From JBASEY01 sp049652745 (GTDB taxonomy: Bacteria; CSSED10-310): DNA of 26,991 bases. Positions 1 through 8,316 of this stretch are shown piece by piece; within the stretch, counting starts at the first letter, position 1; every line of letters begins with the position of its first letter. Made by a program: the position numbers and the translations under genes. The stretch is from NCBI GenBank assembly GCA_049652745.1, contig JBASEY010000012.1, positions 1 to 26,991 on the forward strand, read 5' to 3'. The notes under the pieces were generated by a model. The model was not told the origin of the DNA. It did no database searches and saw only the letters and a list, made by a program, of their open reading frames with translations.

Positions 1-49
1 AATCGGAAATAACCTTAAATCAAATTGTCGTGGCTGACCCTTCAACACA

Positions 50-120
50 AAAAATCCCCGAAATATACCCCCAAAACTGGGGAAAGTTATTGGCCAATTT
101 CTGGGGATTTTTATTGGCCA
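50..120. repeat. Nested inverted repeat with 24-bp direct repeat
   Basis: Outer arms at 50-64 and 97-112 pair with a single bulged base (AAAAATCCCC against GGGGATTTTT at the core). Inside lies a second hairpin, CCCCA at 69-73 with TGGGG at 78-82 around an AAAC loop. The ten bases TTATTGGCCA occur at 87-96 and again at 111-120. The outer right arm ends in a T run, so the element could act as a terminator for a + strand gene left of the window. It could also be a remnant of a small mobile repeat. Confidence 0.45.
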
Positions 121-206
121 GTAACAACAATAAAAGAACAGACTAAATGCCTGTCAAATCCTCACTCTCAACAAAGTACAGATGTCTGTCCCCAAAAAAC
201 AAAGCC

Positions 207-232
207 CCCCTTCTCCAGCAATGGAGAAGGGG
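207..232. repeat. Perfect 11-bp stem-loop with GCAA tetraloop
   Basis: CCCCTTCTCCA (207-217) pairs perfectly with TGGAGAAGGGG (222-232) around a GCAA loop of the stable GNRA type. It is flanked by more C and G runs, so the stem may extend. There is no T run directly after it, so it is not a canonical intrinsic terminator on the + strand. From memory, similar 'CTTCTCC..GGAGAAGGGG' hairpins occur as dispersed repeats in many environmental genomes. Confidence 0.6.
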
Positions 233-480
233 CCGGGGGATGAGGTCTCTCAGCTTTTTGTTCGAACGATTTGGTTTTTCACGTGTTATAGCTTAAGATC
301 GACTACAGTGCAGGTCGATAGGCATGATCGGTTTGCTCGTGTCAAAAAATGAAGGTTTCATTTCACATCACACGATGACTTATGCGCTTATATCAGTCAC
401 CACCTGAGATTTCCGAAAATAGAAAAATGTGACGGCGCGATCACCACAGAATTTATCTATCGATTGATAGTGGAGAAAAT

Positions 481-1386
481 ATGCAATCTTTTGATCATCA
501 TCCAAACTGGACGACCAATTTTTTTGAGACGCCTCCGCCGCGAGAAAAAAAGAGATCATTTCCGACACCTGTCATTCTTTTTGTTTTGACCGTGTTGAGC
601 ACGATTGCAGCAGGATGTTTCCATCAAGGTGTAAATATCTTTTTGGAGCCTTGGAAATTTTACAAAGGTCTTCCTTTTGCAATCACTCTTCTTTTAATTC
701 TGGGAATTCATGAGTCCGGTCACTATTTTCTATGCAAACTGCATCGGATACCGGCAACCGTTCCTTATTTCATCCCGATGCCGAACATTCTTGGCACCAT
801 GGGGGCTTTCATCAAAATCAAAGGAGCCATCACCAATCGTCGAGCATTACTGGATATCGGTATGGCAGGGCCGTTGGCAGGCTTTATTATCGCGTTGCCC
901 GCGACCATTATCGGGTACATCCTTTCGCCTGTGGTCCCGACACCTTTGGAGGAAGGGTTGGTTTTAGGCAATTCGATTCTGACCTGGATTTTAGAAAAGA
1001 TTCTTATTCCTATACCGGAACCCGGATATGGAATCATGCTGCATCCTGTCGGGTTTGCCGGCTATATCGGTCTATTCGTCACCGCAATGAACCTGCTTCC
1101 TGTCGGCCAACTTGACGGCAGCCACGTCATAACAGCTCTGTTAGGCGAAAAACAGCATCTGATCGCCAAAATAACTCTTGTCATTTTGATTTTCAGCGGC
1201 ATGTTCTGGAGCGGTTGGTGGTTGTGGGCGGTTTTGCTGCTGATAACCGGAATCAAACATCCGGTGATCCGTTATGATGCCCGCGGTTTAGATGCGACAC
1301 GAAAGATACTGGCGTGGATCACCGTCGCTATTTTCATTCTGACGTTTGTCCCTGTTCCTTTTTCATTCACTGAGTTTACCCCGTAG
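481..1386 (+). CDS. PDZ-less site-2 protease (peptidase family M50)
   Basis: Predicted intramembrane zinc metalloprotease, 301 aa, in the cytoplasmic membrane. After a charged ~25-residue N terminus come several hydrophobic segments. The HExxH zinc motif is HESGH at residues 77-81, inside a membrane segment. The second motif, the LDG of LLPVGQLDG, has its Asp near residue 212. The intervening NRRALLDIGMAGPLAGF is characteristic of M50 enzymes, and the architecture without a PDZ domain resembles the EGY/cyanobacterial group rather than RseP. ATG 481 follows TGGAGAAA at good spacing. The gene converges on ispG, and their 3' ends overlap by 24 bases (1363-1386). Its substrate is unknown; the family cleaves membrane-bound regulators or remnant signal peptides. 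Confidence 0.9.
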   Translation: MQSFDHHPNWTTNFFETPPPREKKRSFPTPVILFVLTVLSTIAAGCFHQGVNIFLEPWKFYKGLPFAITLLLILGIHESGHYFLCKLHRIPATVPYFIPMPNILGTMGAFIKIKGAITNRRALLDIGMAGPLAGFIIALPATIIGYILSPVVPTPLEEGLVLGNSILTWILEKILIPIPEPGYGIMLHPVGFAGYIGLFVTAMNLLPVGQLDGSHVITALLGEKQHLIAKITLVILIFSGMFWSGWWLWAVLLLITGIKHPVIRYDARGLDATRKILAWITVAIFILTFVPVPFSFTEFTP

Positions 1387-2469
1387 TTCATCCGCTACAG
1401 AATCGAAAAGTTCCAACAATTCGTCCAGTAACCCGGATTCCTTCACTTTACGAACGATTTTGCCTTTTCGAAACAAAAGCCCTTCCCCGTCACCGCCGGC
1501 AACACCCAAATCGGCTTCCCGTGCTTCACCCGGCCCGTTGACGGCGCACCCCATCACTGCGACAGTTAACGGCTCTATTCGGTTTTCCAACAATTTTTCC
1601 ACCGACTCGGCCAAACCGACCACATCGATCTTCGTTCGACCACATGTCGGACAAGCGATAACCGTCGGGCCGCGCTTTTGAATACCCAAAGCTTCCAGAA
1701 TACGATAGGCGACGCGGATTTCCTCAACCGGATCAGCCGCCAAAGAGACCCTTAGCGTATCACCGATACCAAGCGCCAACAGGATACCCAGACCAACCGA
1801 TGAACGGACGGCGCCGGTCCAACGCGTGCCGGATTCGGTAATACCGATATGAAGCGGATAGTTGGATTGTCGGGCAAATTGTCGATAGGCTTCCACTGTG
1901 ATCGGAACATCGCTCCCTTTGATGGACACCACTATCTCTTCAAAACCCTGGTTTTCCAAAATTGACACATTTCGCAATGCGCTTTCGACAAGCGCTTCAG
2001 GGCATGGGGAACCATAACGTTTCAACAGATCCGGCTCCAAAGACCCCGCATTGACGCCTACACGGATTGAAACGCCTCGTGCAGCGGCTTCGGCCACCAC
2101 GGCACGAATCCTGTCCGTCCCTCCTATATTGCCTGGATTGATCCGAATTTTATGAACTCCCGCCTCCATTGCACCAAGCGCCAGACGATAGTCGAAATGG
2201 ATATCAGCCACAATCGGCACCGGCGAATGCATGACGATGTGTCGCAACGACGGCAAGGCATCCGCATCAGGAACGGCAACCCGCATTATCCGGGCTCCCG
2301 CGACAGCAGCTTTCGCTATCTGAGCCAGCGTCGCCGTTGCGTCCCTCGTATCGGTATTGGTCATGGATTGAACCACCGGTATCGCGGTCCCTCCTATCAC
2401 GACATCGCCGACTTGAACGACACGTCTCGGCGGATACTCATTTAAAACCAATCGACTCACAGATTCCAT
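1363..2469 (-). CDS. ispG: 4-hydroxy-3-methylbut-2-en-1-yl diphosphate synthase
   Basis: Penultimate enzyme of the MEP isoprenoid pathway. It reduces methylerythritol cyclodiphosphate to HMBPP using a [4Fe-4S] cluster. The N-terminal barrel part shows IPVVQSMTNTDTRD and IRINPGNIG. The C-terminal cluster ligands are visible as CPTCGR (Cys about 273 and 276) and GCAVNGPGE. I chose the ATG at 2469 (368 aa), which overlaps the end of dxr by 13 bases. A TTG at 2496 would add nine residues, but the AAAGGAAG there lies inside that extension and suits the ATG better, though its spacing is rather long. This is the last gene of the operon. No intrinsic terminator follows it, because the opposing protease gene begins at once. 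Confidence 0.95.
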   Translation of the reverse strand: MESVSRLVLNEYPPRRVVQVGDVVIGGTAIPVVQSMTNTDTRDATATLAQIAKAAVAGARIMRVAVPDADALPSLRHIVMHSPVPIVADIHFDYRLALGAMEAGVHKIRINPGNIGGTDRIRAVVAEAAARGVSIRVGVNAGSLEPDLLKRYGSPCPEALVESALRNVSILENQGFEEIVVSIKGSDVPITVEAYRQFARQSNYPLHIGITESGTRWTGAVRSSVGLGILLALGIGDTLRVSLAADPVEEIRVAYRILEALGIQKRGPTVIACPTCGRTKIDVVGLAESVEKLLENRIEPLTVAVMGCAVNGPGEAREADLGVAGGDGEGLLFRKGKIVRKVKESGLLDELLELFDSVADELRGKLSE

Positions 2470-3611
2470 CCCGCCCGGATCACTTCCTTTGTCCAAGCGT
2501 CAACAGCGCCGATAACCTCGATTCCATTCAACGGTCTCGTGCTATGTTTTTCCATTGCAAACGCTATCACCCGTGGTATATCGGTGAAAGCGATTTTACC
2601 GTCACGGAAAGCGTTCACCGCTATTTCGTCCGCCGTGTTCAGGACTGCCGGCATAGTGCCGCCTTCCCGGAGCGCATAGCGAGCCAAATTCAAACAGGGA
2701 AACCGCTCCGTATCCGGCTTCGCAAACGTCAATGAACCTACCGAGGCCAGATTCAGTTTCGGCAGATCGGCTTTGGGGTGGCGTCCACCGGTGAGGGCAT
2801 ACAGTATCGGATGACGCATATCGGGAATGCTTAACTGTGCCAGCATAGATCCATCCAGGGTTTCGACCAATGAATGAATGATACTTTGTGGATGTATCAC
2901 GACATCGATGCGTTTCTGAGGTATATCGAAGAGCCAACGGGCCTCGATTATTTCCAAGCCTTTATTCATCAGCGTTGCAGAGTCGATCGTGATTTTTCCG
3001 CCCATGTTCCACGTCGGGTGGGCCAGAGCATGCTTCGGTGTAATCGTGTTCAAATCCAATTCCGGTTGAGCGCTGAACGGACCTCCGGAACAGGTCAGAA
3101 CGAGGCGATCGATATCTTCTCTGTCAAGGCTTTGAAGGCATTGATAAATTGCGGAATGTTCCGAATCCACCGGTATGATCCGGCTGCCTGATCGTTTGTG
3201 AAGCGCCATGACCCATTCACCTCCGGTGACAAGGGTTTCCTTGTTGGCCAAGGCGACATCGATACCGGCTTCGATTGCTGCAACGGTTGGAATGATTCCC
3301 GAGGTTCCTGACTGGGCCGATACAACCAGATCGACCTCACACATTTGACCTCCAGCCAGAGCTTGCAAGGCATGTTGTCCAAGACCGAAATTTTTTATGC
3401 CCGGTAAATTTTCAAGCCGTTTGGCACACGCGGCATCGTCCACAACGACAGCTTCCGGTCTGAAACGCCGAATAATGGACTCAAGTCGATCGGGATGTGT
3501 TCCGCGGGCGCTGATTCCCGTCACCTGGAATCGATCCGGAAACATATCGATAATATCGAGGGTCTGGGTTCCTATCGACCCGGTGCAACCCAGAATTATT
3601 ATCTTCTTCAT
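2457..3611 (-). CDS. dxr: 1-deoxy-D-xylulose 5-phosphate reductoisomerase
   Basis: Converts DXP to MEP with NADPH, the committed step of the MEP pathway. The 384-residue protein has the N-terminal dinucleotide motif LGCTGSIGTQ, the substrate and metal motif VDSEHSAIYQCL, CSGGPF, MNKGLEIIEA and IHPQSIIHS in the family order. The start is the ATG at 3611, which overlaps the cdsA stop codon as ATGA. The frame runs open another 66 codons upstream, but that stretch lies over cdsA and is not conserved dxr sequence. In many bacteria an rseP protease gene separates dxr from ispG; here the two are directly adjacent. Confidence 0.96.
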   Translation of the reverse strand: MKKIIILGCTGSIGTQTLDIIDMFPDRFQVTGISARGTHPDRLESIIRRFRPEAVVVDDAACAKRLENLPGIKNFGLGQHALQALAGGQMCEVDLVVSAQSGTSGIIPTVAAIEAGIDVALANKETLVTGGEWVMALHKRSGSRIIPVDSEHSAIYQCLQSLDREDIDRLVLTCSGGPFSAQPELDLNTITPKHALAHPTWNMGGKITIDSATLMNKGLEIIEARWLFDIPQKRIDVVIHPQSIIHSLVETLDGSMLAQLSIPDMRHPILYALTGGRHPKADLPKLNLASVGSLTFAKPDTERFPCLNLARYALREGGTMPAVLNTADEIAVNAFRDGKIAFTDIPRVIAFAMEKHSTRPLNGIEVIGAVDAWTKEVIRAGWNL

Positions 3612-4438
3612 ACGATAAATGCCTTGATATAGATATATATCATTGGCGCAGTCAGCAATAGATTGTCGAACCGATCCAAGAATCCACCGTGGCCGGGAAT
3701 GAGTCGGCTTGAATCCTTTACGCCGGCGACACGTTTGGCCATGGAAGCCGTCAGATCCCCCACGTGAGCCAACAAAACGGTTATCGGAGCCAGCAAATAG
3801 ATATGCCACCGTGGAGTGTTGAAAGCCGCCAAGTGGTGAAGAAGAACGCCAAAAACAATCGATGTCATCATGCCGCCTAACAGCCCTTCGACAGTCTTTT
3901 TGGGGCTGATGATCGGTGTCAGTTTATGTTTTCCAAACCATTTCCCGAAGTGCATCGCACCGGCATCGCCGCCCCAGGTCATAGCAAACTGCAACAGAAT
4001 CCAATATCTGCCGTCGGGCACGCAAGTCGTTTCTCTTACAAGTATCAACGATCCACCGCCCCAAGCACACAACAGCATACCCATCATCATGGCGCCGCCG
4101 CCCAGGAATTTCTGCTTGATATCATGATGTTGATTGATTATACCGAAAATCGCACTTCCAAGGATAGTCAGCACAATCGATAAATACAGGAAAAGGCCGT
4201 CTTTAAATACGGCAAACCCCCAGATGCCGCCCTCAAGCATCAGGCACATGATCAGGCCGAGAAAAGTCGGAGCCGCCACTTTCATGTTTCGAAGCAGTCC
4301 AAGCCATTCACCATAGACAACCAGCATGACTACGGTCACAAAGAGGTTGAACATCCATGACGGAGCATATACCAGCAGCAGGACGATCAATGGTATGGCA
4401 ATGACCGCCACCAGGTATCGTAACAGCATATTTTTCAT
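3608..4438 (-). CDS. cdsA: Phosphatidate cytidylyltransferase
   Basis: Integral membrane enzyme that makes CDP-diacylglycerol from phosphatidate and CTP, the entry to bacterial phospholipids. The 276-residue protein is mostly hydrophobic, with about seven to eight membrane segments. Near the C terminus it carries the CDP-diglyceride synthetase signature, seen as SMAKRVAGVKDSSRLIPGHG followed by GFLDRFD. It overlaps uppS upstream and dxr downstream by four bases each (ATGA), indicating translational coupling. The uppS-cdsA-dxr order is widely conserved. Confidence 0.95.
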   Translation of the reverse strand: MKNMLLRYLVAVIAIPLIVLLLVYAPSWMFNLFVTVVMLVVYGEWLGLLRNMKVAAPTFLGLIMCLMLEGGIWGFAVFKDGLFLYLSIVLTILGSAIFGIINQHHDIKQKFLGGGAMMMGMLLCAWGGGSLILVRETTCVPDGRYWILLQFAMTWGGDAGAMHFGKWFGKHKLTPIISPKKTVEGLLGGMMTSIVFGVLLHHLAAFNTPRWHIYLLAPITVLLAHVGDLTASMAKRVAGVKDSSRLIPGHGGFLDRFDNLLLTAPMIYIYIKAFIV

Positions 4439-5199
4439 TTGATCGATCCGGTTTTCGACAATCCGCCGTAGCGTCTATCCCGTGATTGATAGGTTAAAAT
4501 AGCCCGCACCAATTCTTTCCGATCGAAATCCGGCCAGAAGCAATCCGTGAAGTATAATTCTGAATAAGATGACTGCCACAGAAGAAAATTCGAAATTCGA
4601 TATTCACCACTTGTTCGAATAATCAGGTCAGGATCCGGCAGGCCTCGTGTCGTCAGGTAATTCGAAAAAATTTCCTCATCGATGTCTTCCGGTTTGATAT
4701 CGCCTTGAATGGACTGTCGTGCGAGTGACTGCGCAGCTTTGATGATTTCCCCGCGCCCTGAATAACCCAACGCCAGGTTCAATGTCATGGTTGAACAATG
4801 TCCAGTCGCTGCCAGGGTCGCATTCAATTCATTTCTAACCGCGTCGGGAAAATTCGAGATATCCCCGCTCAAGCGAAGTTTGACATCGTTATCGATCAGT
4901 TTTTTACGTTTGTTCAGCAAATTTTTGTACAACAGTTCCATCAACGCCGACACTTCCTTTTTAGGTCGTTTCCAATTTTCGGTTGAAAAGGTATATAGGG
5001 TCAGCACTTTTATTCCGAGAGATACGGCGTCTTCCATGATTCTATCGACGGTTTTGACGCCGGCGCGATGGCCGGCCACTCGTGGAAGTCCGCGTTTTTC
5101 CGCCCATCTGCCATTGCCGTCCATGATCATGGCGATGTGGGTCGGCAACTGGTTTTTATCGATCAGGTTTTCTTCCGGGTTAATGATTTTTGTTGACAT
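4435..5199 (-). CDS. uppS: Isoprenyl (undecaprenyl) diphosphate synthase
   Basis: Cis-prenyltransferase that extends farnesyl diphosphate with isopentenyl diphosphate to form the C55 carrier lipid for peptidoglycan and surface glycans. In 254 aa it shows the N-terminal IAMIMDGNGRWAEKRGLPR with the catalytic Asp, then YTFSTENWKRP, and the C-terminal LIIRTSGEYRISNFLLWQ and ELYFTDCFWPDF. The start at 5199 lies 17 bases after the frr stop with only a weak ribosome binding site. It supplies the lipid carrier that the glycosyltransferase locus nearby may use (inference). Confidence 0.96.
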   Translation of the reverse strand: MSTKIINPEENLIDKNQLPTHIAMIMDGNGRWAEKRGLPRVAGHRAGVKTVDRIMEDAVSLGIKVLTLYTFSTENWKRPKKEVSALMELLYKNLLNKRKKLIDNDVKLRLSGDISNFPDAVRNELNATLAATGHCSTMTLNLALGYSGRGEIIKAAQSLARQSIQGDIKPEDIDEEIFSNYLTTRGLPDPDLIIRTSGEYRISNFLLWQSSYSELYFTDCFWPDFDRKELVRAILTYQSRDRRYGGLSKTGSIK

Positions 5200-5216
5200 G
5201 CCTGTTTATCCGGATG

Positions 5217-5774
5217 TCAGATTTCCATCAATTCTTTTTCTTTCGCTTCACCAAGCTTATCGATTTTTTCGATAAACTCATCGGTGAGTTTTTGTATCCG
5301 ATCATGGCCTTCACGGGATTCATCTTCAGAAATATCTTTGTCTTTCAGGAAGCTTTTCAGGGTATCGTTGGCATCCCGGCGAATATTTCGTATGGCGACC
5401 CGACCTTCTTCCGTCATTTTTTTCACCATTTTCACCAGGCCTATTCTTTTTTCTTCAGTCAAAATGGGTATATTCAATCGAATAATTTTGCCGTCCGAGT
5501 TTGGCGCCATTCCGAGATCCGATATTTGGATGGCTTTTTCAATACTGTTGAGAGCACCGGCATCCCAGGGTTGAATCACGATCAGATTGGATTCCGGTAT
5601 AGCTATTTTGGCGATTTGTTTCAGAGGTGTCGGGACGCCGTAATAATCGACTCGAATATTTTCCACCAGGCCGGGTGAGGCGCGTCCTGTCCGCACGGTA
5701 GAAAACTGGCGTTTATAATGTTCGATAGAATCGTGCATACGTAATTTCGCGTCATTGTATACATCATCGATCAT
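5217..5774 (-). CDS. frr: Ribosome recycling factor
   Basis: Splits post-termination ribosomes together with EF-G. The ATG at 5774 is preceded by GGAGG at about 8 bases and gives 185 aa, the standard family length. A GTG at 5789 would add five residues and overlap pyrH but has no comparable binding site. Conserved sequence includes TVRTGRASPGLVENI, the YYGVPTPLKQIA turn and a C-terminal region with RRDANDTLK, as in the long three-helix bundle of the family. The ribosome binding site overlaps the last codons of pyrH. Confidence 0.96.
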   Translation of the reverse strand: MIDDVYNDAKLRMHDSIEHYKRQFSTVRTGRASPGLVENIRVDYYGVPTPLKQIAKIAIPESNLIVIQPWDAGALNSIEKAIQISDLGMAPNSDGKIIRLNIPILTEEKRIGLVKMVKKMTEEGRVAIRNIRRDANDTLKSFLKDKDISEDESREGHDRIQKLTDEFIEKIDKLGEAKEKELMEI

Positions 5775-5778
5775 GGTT

Positions 5779-6507
5779 TTATCCTCCACATGTAATCAAT
5801 GTGCCGATAGGTTCCCCGGAAAGAAGCTTGGCCAGATTCCCTGGTTTTAACAAATTGAATACCAAAACAGGCAGGTGATTGTCTCGGCATAGCGCTATCG
5901 ATGCGGCATCCATCACTTTAAGCCTGTCATTCAGCACAGTGTCGAAGCTCAATTTTTCATAACGACGGGCATCGGGATATTTAACGGGGTCCTTGTCGTA
6001 AACGCCATCCACTTTGGTGGCTTTGATCAACACATCGGCCTGAATTTGTAAAGCCCGCATAGCGGCAGCCGTATCGGTCGAAAAATAGGGTAAACCGGTT
6101 CCACCCGCCAGAATCAAAACAGTGTCCGTCTGCAGCAGCTCTCGCGCTTTTTCTGCACAAAACGCTTCTATCACACCTTGAATTGGATAGGCCCCCAAGA
6201 CAACGGATGGGACATTTTCAGCAGCGAAAAACTCCTTGAGAGCCAAGGCGTTGATTGTCGTGGCCAGCATACCCATTGCATCTGCAATCGTACGATCGAT
6301 CGCTTTATCGGCTTGAATTCCTCGAAAAATATTTCCTCCGCCGCAAACCAAAGCGATTTGGTGTCCTTTGCGATAAACCGACACTATTTCCTGCACAAAA
6401 GCGGCCGTAACCGATGAGTCGATCCCGTTTTGGCCGCCGCCGAGAGCTTCGCCGGATATTTTGAGCAGAATTCGCTGGAGTTTTGGCTGCTTCGAGTCAG
6501 GGTTCAT
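5779..6507 (-). CDS. pyrH: UMP kinase
   Basis: Bacterial hexameric UMP kinase of the amino-acid kinase family, which phosphorylates UMP to UDP. The 242-residue protein shows LLKISGEALGG at the N terminus, GGGNIFRG, ILAGGTGLPYFSTDTAA and ATKVDGVYDKDP, which form the phosphate, UMP and ATP sites. The ATG at 6507 has GGGAGA about 8 bases upstream. It lies 27 bases downstream of tsf and next to frr, the usual tsf-pyrH-frr order. Confidence 0.97.
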   Translation of the reverse strand: MNPDSKQPKLQRILLKISGEALGGGQNGIDSSVTAAFVQEIVSVYRKGHQIALVCGGGNIFRGIQADKAIDRTIADAMGMLATTINALALKEFFAAENVPSVVLGAYPIQGVIEAFCAEKARELLQTDTVLILAGGTGLPYFSTDTAAAMRALQIQADVLIKATKVDGVYDKDPVKYPDARRYEKLSFDTVLNDRLKVMDAASIALCRDNHLPVLVFNLLKPGNLAKLLSGEPIGTLITCGG

Positions 6508-6534
6508 GGGTATGTCTCCCAGGCAGGCGAGAAC

Positions 6535-7134
6535 TTATTCCTCACCCAGGGCAATTCGTGAAAACCGTTTAATCACGATATTTTCACCGAGTTTTGCGAT
6601 TTTTCCCTTCAACAATTCCTGAATAGTCATCGAATCGTCTTTGACAAAGGGTTGATCCAACAGGCAGACCAGAGAATAAAACTTCGTCAGTTTTCCCTGG
6701 ACAATTTTATCGACGATATTTGCCGGTTTGTTGCCCATTTCCAGCACCTGACCTTTGTAAATATCTTTTTCACGTTCCAGGACATCTTCAGGAATATCTT
6801 CAGACGACACATATCGAGGATTCATCGAGGCTATATGCATAGCCACATCACGAATAAGCTCTTCAAACTCGTCCGTTTTGGCGACAAAATCCGTTTCACA
6901 CTGTATTTCCACCAATACGCCGAGTTTCCCGGAATGGTGAATATAGGATCCTATTCTTCCTTCAGTTGTCGCTCGATGAGCTTTTTTCGATGCATCGGCA
7001 AGACCTTTTTTCCGCAAATAATCAATTGCTTCCTCGATATTTCCGTTAGTGGCCTTAAGGGCTTCTTTACATTTCATGATACCCAAGCCGGTTTTTGTTC
7101 GCAATTGCTGAATAAGCGTTGCGGTAATTTCCAT
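6535..7134 (-). CDS. tsf: Elongation factor Ts, compact form
   Basis: Nucleotide exchange factor for EF-Tu. The N-terminal UBA-like domain is clear (TKTGLGIMKCKEAL, then a helix ending LRKKGLADASKKA), followed by the core with EIQCETDFVAKTDEF. At 199 aa it is much shorter than the ~280-residue E. coli type and matches the compact Thermus-like form with a single core subdomain. The frame is intact and ends in TAA at 6535, so this is not a truncation. The ATG at 7134 has AGGGAGA upstream. Confidence 0.95.
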   Translation of the reverse strand: MEITATLIQQLRTKTGLGIMKCKEALKATNGNIEEAIDYLRKKGLADASKKAHRATTEGRIGSYIHHSGKLGVLVEIQCETDFVAKTDEFEELIRDVAMHIASMNPRYVSSEDIPEDVLEREKDIYKGQVLEMGNKPANIVDKIVQGKLTKFYSLVCLLDQPFVKDDSMTIQELLKGKIAKLGENIVIKRFSRIALGEE

Positions 7135-7208
7135 GGTTCAATCTCCCTGATAAATAAACTAATTAATTCTAAAACGTCTCTATTTTTTAATTCTTCGATA
7201 GTTCGCGA

Positions 7209-8183
7209 TTATTTGTCTTCATCATCCATGTCGTCTTCAGCGGCTGGTTTCCGAGTTGTCGTTTTTTTCGCCGGGGAAACTCTCTTTTTAGCTTTTTCCT
7301 GCGCATCCGGCTCTTCATCAGCAGCTATCTGATCGGGTGTTTCTTCAATCATTTCGACTGACTCAATAACGTCTTCCACAGTCATCGCTGTTTTTCGCAC
7401 AGCTCGTTTCGCACGAACCGGTATCGGTTTTGTATCCATTTCTTCCTGTTTTTCGACTGATTCAGGTATTGTTCTTTCTTCAAACGAGCGTTTATAATGG
7501 ATTTCTTTTCCTTGGATGGCGGCTTCGGCGATTTGGTGAGTAATCAGTCTAATAGAGCTGATCGCGTCGTCATTTCCAGGGATTGGGAAGTCGATTCCGT
7601 CCGTATCGGAATTTGTATCGAGGATCGCGACGATAGGAATGCCGAGCTTTCTGGCTTCATTCACGGCGATATATTCTTTTTTGGTATCCACGATAAACAC
7701 AGCGCCCGGCAGGCTTTGCATGGTTCGAATTCCCAGCAGGTTTCGTTCCAGCTTGACGCGTTCTTTTTCCAGACCAAGGACTTCCTTTTTACCCAGGTAA
7801 TCATAGGAGCCGTCATTACGCATAGCGTCCAGGCGTTCCCAGCGTTCAACAGATTTTCTGATGGTCACATAATTGGTCAGCATACCTCCCAGCCACCGAT
7901 GATTGACAAAAAACATGCCTGCTCGCGTCGCCTCTTCTTCGATCACCTGTCGAGCCTGTTTTTTTGTGCCGACGAACAGTACGGTTTTACCTTGAGCGCA
8001 TGTTTCTTGAATGAATTCACAGGCTTGTTTGAAACACTGCATAGTTTTCTGTAAATTGATGATATAGATACCGTTGCGTTCCCCGAAGATATATTTCTTC
8101 ATCTTCGGATTCCAGCGTTTTGTTTGGTGGCCGAAATGGACATTGCTCTCGATGAGCTGCCTCATTGTGACTCCTGTTGTCAT
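7209..8183 (-). CDS. rpsB: 30S ribosomal protein S2 with long charged tail
   Basis: S2 of the small subunit. The ATG at 8183 follows a strong GGGAGGT. Residues 1 to about 230 are standard S2: MRQLIESNVHFGHQTKRWNPK, the GTKKQARQVI motif, NHRWLGGMLTNY and IPIVAILDTNSD. The remaining ~90 residues form an unusual tail: an acidic part around VEDVIESVEMIEETPDQIAA, then a Lys/Pro/Thr-rich part, then DDMDDEDK. Most S2 proteins end soon after the core, so 324 aa is long. The tail is probably disordered. Confidence 0.95.
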   Translation of the reverse strand: MTTGVTMRQLIESNVHFGHQTKRWNPKMKKYIFGERNGIYIINLQKTMQCFKQACEFIQETCAQGKTVLFVGTKKQARQVIEEEATRAGMFFVNHRWLGGMLTNYVTIRKSVERWERLDAMRNDGSYDYLGKKEVLGLEKERVKLERNLLGIRTMQSLPGAVFIVDTKKEYIAVNEARKLGIPIVAILDTNSDTDGIDFPIPGNDDAISSIRLITHQIAEAAIQGKEIHYKRSFEERTIPESVEKQEEMDTKPIPVRAKRAVRKTAMTVEDVIESVEMIEETPDQIAADEEPDAQEKAKKRVSPAKKTTTRKPAAEDDMDDEDK

Positions 8184-8316
8184 ACCCTAATACCTCCCTG
8201 GGTTATTCCTTGGTGTATTTCATCGCCGCATCGCAACCTTTTTGATCAGGCACCCATGAGCGGCATCCACACACCTGTTGGTTAATCATAGACGGACTAT
8301 CCGTCGAAGAATTCGT
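8184..8316 (-). other. rpsI-rpsB spacer, possible structured leader
   Basis: This 133-base spacer is the longest inside the ribosomal-protein part of the operon. Just after rpsI it has a perfect 6-bp hairpin (GACGGA 8291-8296 with TCCGTC 8300-8305) without a T run, so it is not a canonical terminator. Closer to rpsB, GCCGC and GCGGC segments can pair. S2 is autoregulated through its mRNA leader in several bacteria, so this may be such a leader, but I cannot match it to a known family. Confidence 0.3.

Larger units (their letters stand above)
1..480. other. Non-coding stretch with hairpin repeats
   Basis: No convincing gene is visible here. The one open frame on the + strand (25-243) has no ribosome binding site and low-complexity content produced by the repeats. 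The stretch holds a nested inverted repeat (50-112), a perfect 11-bp hairpin (207-232) and a small stem-loop (457-470) just before the ribosome binding site of the following protease gene. No strong sigma70 promoter was recognised by eye, although the promoter of the protease gene should lie in the last ~150 bases. Confidence 0.6.

Noticed and set aside
25..243. 72-codon open frame on the + strand
   Set aside because: No ribosome binding site, no recognisable domain, and it runs straight through two hairpin repeats whose sequence dictates the residues.
6535..7134. Truncated EF-Ts pseudogene
   Set aside because: The frame is intact with a good binding site and a stop at the expected place, and compact ~200-aa EF-Ts proteins are functional in other bacteria.
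8291..8305. Terminator between rpsI and rpsB
   Set aside because: The 6-bp stem has no T run on the minus strand and rpsB belongs to the same operon, so a full terminator is unlikely.
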